NCBI GenBank assembly: GCA_024220525.1
Contig: JAMYWO010000299.1
Location: 1 to 23,638, forward strand
Direction: 5' to 3'
DNA length: 23,638 nt
From: Cochliopodium minus
Taxonomy: Eukaryota > Discosea > Himatismenida > Cochliopodiidae
Shown piece by piece: positions 1-8,948 of the stretch; positions within the stretch are counted from its first letter, which is position 1, and every line of letters starts with the position of its first letter. A program made the position numbers and the translations under genes. The notes under the pieces were generated by a model. That model was not told the DNA's origin. It saw only the letters and a list, made by a program, of their open reading frames with translations, and made no database searches.

Positions 1-65
1 AAAAATAAAAAATAAAAAATAAAAAATAAAAAATAAAAAATAAAAAATAAAAAATAAAAAATAAA
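1..65. repeat. (AAAAAAT)n heptamer microsatellite inside an intron
   Basis: About nine near-perfect AAAAAAT units at the left edge. On the coding (minus) strand they are ATTTTTT units in the intron after exon 8 of carboxypeptidase 1. The matching intron of copy 2 (2965-3085) carries a similar but shorter and less regular run. Confidence 0.8.
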
Positions 66-122
66 ATTAAAAAATAAGAAAAAAAAAATGAAAATAAAAA
101 TCAATTAATTTTAGGGGATTAC

Positions 123-1680
123 AATCATCAGGATCCAAATCAGGTTGGTTAGGGTTAGCAACCAACAACTCTTGGTCAATGACTCCAACTTGTCCGACAA
201 TGACGTTATTGAGGGTTTGGCATTCAGAGGAGTTGTAGTTGGTTCTGCATCCCAAAGTGTTCCACTTGTCATAGTTCTCATAAGAGACCTTTTTTTCAAA
301 AAAAAAAAATGAACAAAAAAAATTAAAAAAATAAAAAAAATAAAAAAAATAAAGTAAAAATATAAAATAAAAAATAAAATTTTAAAAAATAAATGAATAA
401 AAAAATGGAAAATAAAAATAAAATCGTTTTTTTGTTTTACCAATCCGTGCCAGTACAAGATCTCGTTTTGAACATTGATATCGGTGATCAAATTTGCGGA
501 CTTGCAAAAGAAGACAGGGTTTCCAGCAGTGAATCCTACCCAAAAGAAAAATAAAATTAGAAATACAAATAAAAAATTTAAAAATAAAATAAAATTAAAA
601 AAATAGAAAATAAAAAATATAAAATAAAAAATAAATTAAAAATAAAAATAAAAAATAGAAAAAAATAATTGTTTACCTTGGAATTGTTTGTAGATAGGAG
701 AAGTAGAGTTGGAGAGAATGAGTTCAGTGAGGGTTGGAATGTAGACTCCCGCATAGGATTCTCCCGCGATCCAGAAGTCTCTGGTGGAGTACTTTGGATA
801 TCTCTTCATAAATGATTGGACAAATCTGTAATTATCATTCGCAGCTCTTGTACTATTTAAAAAATAAAAATAAAATAAATTAAAAAATAAAATTTATTCA
901 AATATTAATATAAAACAAAGTTGATTGAAGGATATAATGTTACTCGTTTGTGTTGTAGTCATCTTTGTCGTTAGAGTAAGAGAAACCAACTCCTGCTGGT
1001 GATTCAACCCATAACTGCCAAAAAAAAAAAAAAAGGATAATTAATTTATAAAATGAACATTCGATAAGATAGATGATTATAAGATATGTGGTAGCATTCT
1101 TGATTTATTCTCGAAATAATGAGTTTTCATTTTCTTTATAGTTTTTTATAGTTTCTTTTTTTACCATGTTTGCAAATCTGGTGTAGGAGAGACCGTTGTA
1201 ATCAACATTTCCTTGGCTATTGACTCTCAAAGGACCATTTTCTTGGAATAATCCAGCGAGGGAACTGCATCCAGGTCCTCCATTCAACCTATACATTGAT
1301 AAATTAAAGGATAATAATGAATGAGGAGACATAAAAGCAAAAACTATATAATTACCACATCACCTATTATCGTTGAACAAAAGTTAAAATTTGTTTCATT
1401 TATTATTTTTTTAATTCTTTTTCTCACCAATGGTGCTTGATCAGGATTTACTTCTGCTTCAATCAACCAATAAAACAAGTTTCTTCCATGGAATGGATCA
1501 ACAGTGATATATCCTGACTCCATATTCAATTTTGGACCATTATATCCTGGCAAATTAGTGATAGGCTTTATTTTTTTTTGGAAGATAAAGATAGATAAAA
1601 AGATAATAAGAATTATAGACAAATATTACATCACAAAATACTGCAAAGAGAAATAAAGAGATAAATAAAACAGTTCTCAT
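123..1680 (-). CDS. Serine carboxypeptidase (peptidase S10), copy 1, 3' end off-window
   Basis: Secreted S10 serine exopeptidase that removes C-terminal residues from peptides, probably in the phagolysosome or outside the cell. Eight exons are visible on the minus strand: 1630-1680, 1428-1565, 1356-1363 (8-nt micro-exon), 1165-1288, 944-1014, 677-852, 441-535 and 123-288. The rest lies left of position 1. Start: ATG at 1680, followed by a hydrophobic signal peptide (MRTVLFISLFLFAVFCD) that fills exon 1. Visible motifs are NLPGYNGP, HGRNLFYW, WLNGGPGCSS (oxyanion and substrate loop), WVESPAGVGFSYS and GESYAG with the nucleophile at about Ser163. All eight exon lengths equal those of the downstream paralog. 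About 167 nt separate it from the stop of copy 2. The Asp and His of the triad cannot be seen here. Confidence 0.93.
1356..1363 (-). other. 8-nt micro-exon of carboxypeptidase 1
   Basis: Same eight bases and same splice junctions as in copy 2. Inclusion yields PLVMWLNGGPGCSS in frame; skipping gives a frameshift in the substrate-binding loop. Confidence 0.87.
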
Positions 1681-1736
1681 TTTTTTTTTTTTTTGATTTA
1701 TTTGCTTGTGAAAGAAGTTTCTATTTCCTTTTCCAA

Positions 1737-1776
1737 AATTATAAATATAAAAAAAATCATACTTTCAACCAAACAA
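1737..1776 (-). promoter_or_regulatory. Core promoter of carboxypeptidase 1 (TATA-like box plus conserved upstream motif)
   Basis: Reading the minus strand, TTGTTTGGTTGAAAGT (1761-1776) precedes a TATA-like ATATTTATAATT (1737-1748) some 57-68 nt before the ATG. Both are conserved upstream of copy 2. The assignment rests on conservation and position only. Confidence 0.5.
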
Positions 1777-1847
1777 TTACTTTTTTTTGATAGAAGAATC
1801 GAAAATCTCCGATAAAGAAGGAGGAAGTATTTTTAATTTTTTAAACT

Positions 1848-3005
1848 TTAATTTCTCTTGTTTCTGATTTGTTTGATAGCACTTCTCAACCAGTGGGATT
1901 GAGATTTCTTAGGTTGACGCTTAGCAATAGGACGAGGTTCGATATCAGTCAAGTTTTGGCGGGTAATAAATCTTTTAATTTTTCCAAGAAAAAAAAATAA
2001 AAAAAAAAGGATTAATAAACGATGTCTTTTACCTTTGGAACATGTTGAGAGAAATGAGAGGTTGGTATTGTGGTGCTAATGGAAAAAAAAAAAGTTTTAG
2101 TTTGGATTTAAGAATAAAAAAAAAAGAGGATTTGAAAATACTTTCGTGTCCTGCTCCCTTGACTGTGCAGAATGTCTTTTTTTTAGAATTAAAATTAAAA
2201 ATTGATTTAAAATCAAACAAAAAAAAAAGAAAATCTTGAAGTATTTCAAAAAGAATTTTTTTTAAAAAAAATGTTATTTACATAAGTGTCGTGATATTCA
2301 ACATAACCTCTATTATTATTTTTATTTTTTTTAGTAAAAAAAAATATTTTATTTTAATTTAGTTTTAAAATTTTAGTTTTTATTAAAAAAAGAGAGAAAG
2401 GTTGTTACGCGTGAGCAGTGTTGACATACCATGGTTGCCATGCGCTGACGGTAGGTCTTTGCAATTCGTTCAAACATCTTTGGGTGAATTGACTTTGGGA
2501 AAAAAAAAAATATTAAATTAATATGCAAAGTGAAAAAATAAAATAAGGATTACAAAGGGACTGTCATGATATCAATATCTCCACTATAAACCTAAAAAAT
2601 AAAAAATAAAAAATAAAAAATAATAAATAAAAATTAAAAAAATTATTTTACGAGAATCTTGACACCAGGCTTTTGTTGTGGGAATTTAGCATAGAGAGGA
2701 ACCATGGATTCATAAGAAGCGGTGTAGTTGATGTTGCTGGTACAGAAGACCCAGTCGGTAATTCTGATAGAGTGGATTGCTTGTTGGACATCTGCTCTGT
2801 TTAAGTAGTTGGACAATGCAAGGTAACCGTCTTGGCATTCTAAAAAATAATTTAATTAAAATTTAAAAATTTTAAAAAAATAATAAAAATTTTTTTACTT
2901 GGCCAGTTGATGGAAACACTTGCAAAATCAAGGGTACCATTTCCAGTACAGAAATCTTGGTACACTACAAAAAATAAAAAATTAAATTTAAAAATAAAAA
3001 TAAAC

Positions 3006-3038
<33 letters not shown>

Positions 3039-4694
3039 AAATAAAAAATAAGAAAAATAAAAAATCAATTAATTTTAGGGATTACAATCATCAGGATCCA
3101 AATCAGGTTGATATTGGTTAGGAACCAACAACTCTTGGTCAATGACTCCAACTTGTTTGATGATGAGGTTGTTGAGAGCTTTGCAATCAGAGGAGTTATA
3201 GTTGGTTCTGCATCCCAAAGTGTTCCACTTGTCATAGTTCTCATAAGAGACCTTTTTTTCAAAAAAAAATAATTAAAATTTAAAAATGGAATAAAAATTT
3301 CAATAATAATTTTTTAAAAAAAAAATAAAATAATAAAATAATAAAATAATAAAAAATAAAAATTATAAAAAATAAAAAAACTTTATTTTTTGTTTTACTA
3401 ATCCGTGCCAGTACAAGATCTCGTTTTGAACATTGGTATCGTACAACAAATCAGCAGATTTGCACCAAAAGACAGGGTTTCCAGCAGTGAATCCTACCCA
3501 AAATAAAAATAAATTAGAAATACAAATAAATAAAAAATTTAAAAAAATAAAAAAAATATAAAATATAAAAATTAAATCTTAAATGATTAAAATTAAAAAA
3601 TCATACAAAAAAAATAAAAATAAATAATAAAATATTGTTTACCTTGGAATTGTCTGTAGATGGAAGTGGTAGGGTCAGAAAGAATGAGGTTAGTGAGTGT
3701 TGGAATGTAGACTCCCGCATAGGATTCTCCTGCGATCCAGAAGTCTCTGGTGGAGTATTTTGGGAATTGCTTCATGAATCCTTGGATGAATCTGTAATTA
3801 TCATTCGCAGTTCTTGTGCTGAAAAAAAATTATTTGAATTTAAATTAATTAAAAAATATGTTATAATAATAAAATAAAAATAAAAATGAAAAAATTAATA
3901 TATTAATTTAAATATAAAAAATGAAGTTACTCATTGGTGTTGTAGTCACTCTTGTCATTAGAGTAAGAGAAACCAACTCCTGCTGGTGATTCTACGTACA
4001 ACTGTTTTACAAATCAAATAAAATTAAGGTTTGATCATGAGAAGTAAAAGGTTGATAATCATTATGATGAAAGATATAAAAGGTAATTTATTTATCAAAA
4101 AGCATTATTCTGAAATTTTTCTGGATAATGTTTTCATTTTCTTTATATTTTTTTTTTGATGATTTATTTTTTTACCATGTTTGCTGCTTTGGTATATGCA
4201 AGATTGTGGAAACTTACGGTTCCTTGGCTATCAACTCTCAATGGACCATTCTCCAAAAACAAACCTGCGACTGAACTGCATCCAGGTCCTCCATTCAACC
4301 TATACATAGATAAATTAAAGGATAATAATGAATGAGAATACATAAAAGCAAAAACCATTTAATTACCACATCACCTATTATGGTTGAACAAAAGTTAAAA
4401 TTTGTTTCATTTTAATTTGTATTTGTATTTCTTTTTCTTACCAATGGTGCTTGATCAGGATTTACTTCTGCTTCAATCAACCAATAAAACAAGTTTCTTC
4501 CATGACTTTCATCTACATTAATATATCCTGAATCCATATTCAATTTTGGACCATTATATCCTGGCAAATTAGTGATAGGCTTTATTTTTTTTTGGAAGAT
4601 AAAGATAGATAAAAAGATAATAAGAATTATAGACAAATATTACATCACAAAATACTGCAAAGAGAAATAAAGAGATAAATAAAACAGTTCTCAT
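1848..4694 (-). CDS. Serine carboxypeptidase (peptidase S10), copy 2, complete, 16 exons
   Basis: Complete paralog of the previous gene. Exons: 4644-4694, 4442-4579, 4367-4374, 4176-4299, 3931-4001, 3643-3818, 3399-3493, 3086-3251, 2899-2964, 2652-2839, 2554-2591, 2409-2492, 2282-2309, 2142-2175, 2033-2075 and 1848-1971. They sum to 1434 nt (477 aa plus TAA), a multiple of three, which supports the model. Signal peptide at residues 1-17; WLNGGPGCSS at 66-75; GESYAG with Ser163; YSGDIDI with catalytic Asp about 368; VKGAGHETP with His421. All three triad residues are present and the length is typical of S10. Odd points are the 8-nt micro-exon coding part of the Trp in WLNGG, several exons under 45 nt, and a basic C-terminal tail after the last helix. 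Probably secreted or lysosomal. It faces glutamine synthetase 1 across a shared intergenic region. Confidence 0.95.
4367..4374 (-). other. 8-nt micro-exon of carboxypeptidase 2
   Basis: Minus-strand GTGATGTG lies between an acceptor (ATAATAG) and a donor (GTAATT). Joined to the flanking exons it gives L-V-M-W-L-N-G-G-P-G, restoring the Trp that precedes NGGPG in this family. Without it the frame is lost. Confidence 0.87.
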
Positions 4695-4757
4695 TTTTTT
4701 TTTTTTTTTTTGATTTATTAATTTGCTTGTGAAAGAAATTTCTATTTCCTTTTCCAA

Positions 4758-4794
4758 AATTATAAATATTCAAATCACACTTTCAACCAAACAA
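4758..4794 (-). promoter_or_regulatory. Core promoter of carboxypeptidase 2
   Basis: The same pair as in copy 1: TTGTTTGGTTGAAAGT (4779-4794) followed by the TATA-like box (about 4758-4769), and then a well-conserved leader that runs to a T-run/A-run next to the ATG. Confidence 0.5.
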
Positions 4795-5725
4795 ATACTC
4801 TTTCTTTAACAATTTCTCCATTTATCAAAAATTATTTTGGATATACCATCTTTAAAAGATTCTATCAATCATAACACTTCTTTGTATCAAATATAACAAT
4901 CAATTTTTAATTAATATATATACCTTTGAAAAATCCTTCTTTCAATTTTAAAATCATTTGCCCGATGACCTATTCTTTGAAACGGAGCCATAATTTTAAC
5001 CCCGAGATTATTCATATAATAAGGATATTTAGGAAAGAAATTGAATCTTTAAATTCAATGCATAAAGTGTTACCATCAAATCCATTAACTCAAATATGAT
5101 GCAAAGATTGATTATTCAAGAATTATTTCAATTATCCGCTTTAATTAAATTATATAATTTTTGTTTTCAAATTTTTTGTTTTTAAAAAATTCCAAACAAT
5201 AAAATAGAAATTTAATCTTTCATATTCCTAAAGCGAAACACAACTATTTACCAAGTGTAATCATGAAACTATTCAATCTTTAATTGAATGAGATTTTATG
5301 GAAATATTTAAAAGTTTAAAAAGAATGATCGGATTCTTGCGTTCAAATGACTGAAAGTGGATTAAAAATTTCAAGCAAAAAAAATTGAGTAAATTTGGTT
5401 CAGGTATACAACAATTAGGGGTTTTTAGGTGAACTTAGTAATCTATGGTAATTTGGGAGATTTAAAAATTTTGAAATTTTTCAAAACAATTCTCAAATTT
5501 TTTTTAAAATTTTTTGATTAAAATCATAAAAAATTTTATATTTTTAATTCAAATGATTACGTAATAAATATCATTTTTGATTCAAAAGTTGGATAGTTCA
5601 TAATCTGTGGATGATTTGATATGAAATAGAATTTCGAAATTTTTTTTGAAATTGTTTCATATTTTTCTTCATTTTATAAATTTAATAAATATTAAAAAAT
5701 AAAAAAAAACTAGTTTATTCTAATA
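4795..5725. other. Intergenic region between divergent carboxypeptidase 2 and glutamine synthetase 1
   Basis: About 930 nt with no convincing exon on either strand. It holds the bipartite element at 4973-5008 and a second stretch near 5270-5310 that resembles sequence upstream of glutamine synthetase 2. The segment 5450-5700 is A/T-rich low-complexity sequence. The region should carry promoters for both genes. Confidence 0.6.
4973..5008 (+). promoter_or_regulatory. Bipartite upstream element of glutamine synthetase 1
   Basis: TTCTTTGAAACGGAG, then 12 nt, then CCCCGAGAT. The same two blocks at identical spacing lie upstream of glutamine synthetase 2 (8474-8509). The blocks are GC-richer than their surroundings and the 12-nt spacer is not conserved, which is the pattern of a transcription-factor site. 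The factor is unknown. Confidence 0.55.
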
Positions 5726-8236
5726 ATGAAGCAATTTTCTAAAAAGATAACCAAATACACCAAGATTGGTACAAACAATATTCTCAAAAGATTCGGATCT
5801 AATGAAACAGTTCCAAAAGTAAAGAAGAATTTAAAACATTATTTAATATTAGAGTTAAAAATATGCACAAATTACTTTATAATTAGTTATTAACACCATC
5901 TTTTTTCCTTTTATTTTTATTTGGGGAAAGGAAGAAATATTTAAAAAAAATTGTTAATTTCTTGTTTTCATATTAATTTAAATTATTTGCTTAGATCTTT
6001 GGGTTGAATGTATTCAACAATGAAAGATTGGAATCAAGACTTCCAACTGAAGTATACAAGAGATTCCTCAGATATGTAGAAAATAGAGAAGAGAAATTGG
6101 ATCCACATACTGCAGATTTGATTGCAACAGCACTCAAAGATTGGTGTGAATCAAGGGGAGTATCTCATTTTTCTCATTGGTTCCAACCTTTGACTGGAGC
6201 AACAGCAGAAAAACATGATTCATTCATCAAACACGTGAGAGGACATGTCATCAATAATTTCAGTGGAAGCAGATTATGTGAAGGAGAGCCTGATGCATCA
6301 TCATTTCCAAATGGAGGATTGAGACCAACACATCAAGCAAGAGGATATACAGTATGGGATCCATCATCTCCACCATTCATCATGGAATCAGCAGGTGTTC
6401 CAACTTTATTCATTCCAACTGTATTTTTTTCATGGAAAGGACATGCATTGGATACCAAATTACCATTATTACGCGCACAAGCATCAATGAATAATTCTGC
6501 AAAGAGATTATTTACAATTGCAGGATTTCCTGAACACAACAAATTCCACAGTGATAGTGGAGTTGAACAAGAATTCTTCTTGATCGATTTGGAACAATAT
6601 CAAAAAAGACCTGATCTCGTTTTATCAGGAAGATCATTGCAAGGAGCAGCTCCATCAAAAGGACAAGAATTATGTGATTCTTACTTCGGACCTATCTCCG
6701 AAAGAGCATGGAAAGCAATCAATGAAATGGAAAAGGTATTGTGGAAATTGGGAGTGCCAATCACAACCAGACACAGAGAAGGAGCACCAAATCAATATGA
6801 ATTGGCCCCAATTTATGAACCGACCACCATCGCTACCGATCACAACATGATCACCATGGAAGTGATGCACAGAGTCGCAGCAAAACACGGATTGGCAGTT
6901 TTGCTTCACGAGAAACCCTTCAAAGGAGTTAATGGATCAGGAAAACACAACAATTGGTCTCTCGGCTCCAACAAAACAGGATCCCTCTTCAATCCAGGAA
7001 GCGATCCAATTAACAATTTGCCTTTCCTCATGACCCTTGCAGCTACCATCAGAGGAGTAGATCTCCACCAAGATCTCTTGAGATTCTCCATCTCAGGAGC
7101 TGGTAACGATCATCGTCTCGGTGCCAACGAAGCCCCACCTGCCATCTTCTCCATCTATCTCGGAGATGATCTCGATAAAGTTGCAAATGCCATCATTCAA
7201 GGAGATAGCAAGAAATTGGATCTTTTAGGTAAATACGTTGACTTCAATGTTCCTTTCTTGCCTGAATTCCAATCTTCCCCAACTGATAGAAATCGTACCT
7301 CTCCTTTCGCTTTCACTGGTAACAAATTTGAGGTCAGGGCTGTCGGTTCTTCTCAGTCTCCTGCTTTCTCCAACATCATCTTGAACACCATGATCGCTGA
7401 GAGTTTTGATTTCATGGCCACAAGTATCGAAAAGAAAGTACAATTCGGACAATCACCTGAAAAGGCAGTCAGAGAAGTTATCAAAGAAATCTTTGTAAAT
7501 AATTTTTTGATTAGAAATTTCAATGCACCTTTTATCAGGCATATAAATTTCATTATGAAAGAAATTATCAAAGAATCATCTTTTAATTTTTAATTTTTTT
7601 TTTGCAGACAAAACATCAAAGAATCATCTTCAACGGAAACGGATACAGCGAAGAATGGCAAATTGAAGCAAAGAAAAGAGGTCTCCTCAACTTGAGAACC
7701 ACTCCTGATGTTCTCGAGATCGTACAAAACGAAAAGAACAACACATTGTTCGAAGAAACTGGTGTCTTGAACAGAGAAGAGTTCAACACCTATGTAGATG
7801 TAGGGTTTGACAACTATTCCAAGAGAATTTCCCTCGAATCTTTCTGTCTTGCAAACATGTCCAACCAAAATCTTTTGCCTGCAGCTGTATCTTATTTGAA
7901 TGAATTGAATCAAGGTAAAAAATTTTTCAAATAAAAGTTAATCGTAAAATTAATTCTTACCTTTTTTTAATAGCTAAATTAACAGATAGAGCAAACAGAG
8001 TCAACAAATTGGTTGAATTAGGATTCCAACAAACAGATACTTTGACCAAAGCTGCAGAAGAACTTGAACATCTCATTGAACAAGATGTCAGAAAGGCTTC
8101 TCGTTTCGCAGTTGATAATGTCATTCCTCTCATGGTTGAAACCAGAAACACTCTTGATACTCTTGAGAAGCTTGTTCCAAAGAATTACTGGCCTATTCCA
8201 AGATATGAAGAAATTCTTTTCCATCAACATCTTTAA
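5726..8236 (+). CDS. Glutamine synthetase type III, copy 1
   Basis: ATP-dependent ligation of ammonium to glutamate, the main ammonium assimilation step. Four exons: 5726-5818, 5995-7494, 7608-7914 and 7974-8236, totalling 2163 nt (720 aa), the usual length for the GSIII (GlnN) family and far longer than GSI or GSII. Residues 32 on begin IFGLNVFNNERL. The metal-binding GVEQEFFLID block lies at about 220-229, the HREGAPNQYELAPIYEP block near 291, GSGKHNNWSL near 345, and NRTSPFAFTGN near 460. The C-terminal GSIII domain ends YWPIPRYEEILFHQHL. The start is set by ATG plus 31 residues strongly conserved in copy 2. Introns are GT-AG. Read-through of intron 2 would stop early at 7593. Tandem with copy 2, 712 nt downstream. 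Confidence 0.97.
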
Positions 8237-8948
8237 AAAATTCATCGACAAAATTAAAAAAAAAAATGTTTATTTAAAAATTTTATACAAGTTTTTTTTT
8301 AATTTATTCATCTTGTTCCAATCTCAGTTCACTTTTCATTTTTTTAAAGGCAAGGTTTCATTTATTATTTTATTTTTTTTTTTGGACTTAAAATTAAAAT
8401 TAATTAAATATATTGTTTTATCTGAACGGATCTTTTCATTTAATTTTTTTTTATTATTTTGGCGATTGACTTTTTCTTTGAAACGGAGTTTTCTTTCTTT
8501 CCCCGAGATAAATTCAAATAAAATTGATTAAAATAATTGAATTATCTACCACTCACAACCAACTAAGAGGAAACTTTCTTGAAAGAATTGAACTCATTTT
8601 AACATCATCTTGAAATCTAAAGATAAAGTAAAAAGATTGTGAAATATTTCTCATTCTAATTTTATCAATCCTTAATTGAAATGAAATTTGATTGGAAATT
8701 ATTTTTTGCTTCAAATAAAAATAGATATATATATGAATTGCTACACAAGATATTACTTTACTGAAACAATATATGAAAGAACTTATAGAAAAACTAGAGG
8801 GATGTGATTGGAAAAGAAAAGCAAATTTTTTTTAATAATTTTTTCATTTATTTCTAAATTAATTTTTTATTTGATTTAATCGACAATTAATAATAATTAA
8901 AAAAATATAAAAAAAAAACTACTTAGTTAATTTAAAGAAGGGAAACAA
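8237..8948. other. Intergenic region between the two glutamine synthetase genes
   Basis: The first 200 nt are T-rich 3' flanking sequence with only chance frames. The bipartite element lies at 8474-8509. A stretch around 8665-8700 (beginning ATCAATCCTTAATTGAAATG) resembles 5271-5310 upstream of copy 1, so the duplication seems to have included promoter DNA. Confidence 0.6.
8474..8509 (+). promoter_or_regulatory. Bipartite upstream element of glutamine synthetase 2
   Basis: TTCTTTGAAACGGAG, 12-nt spacer, CCCCGAGAT, about 440 nt before the ATG (about 720 nt in copy 1). Similarity extends 5' into CGAT-GAC, so the conserved unit may be about 45 nt. Confidence 0.55.

Noticed and set aside
1-65. 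A-rich heptamer array as a telomere or centromere repeat
   Set aside because: It sits within an intron, is short, and similar words recur in other introns; no G-rich telomere unit is present.
2029-2239. Overlapping short open frames on both strands
   Set aside because: They are by-products of exons 14 and 15 of carboxypeptidase 2 and their A/T-rich introns.
8064-8531. 155-aa open frame on the plus strand
   Set aside because: It is a shifted frame of glutamine synthetase exon 4 that runs into T-rich 3' sequence (Phe/Leu/Ile only).
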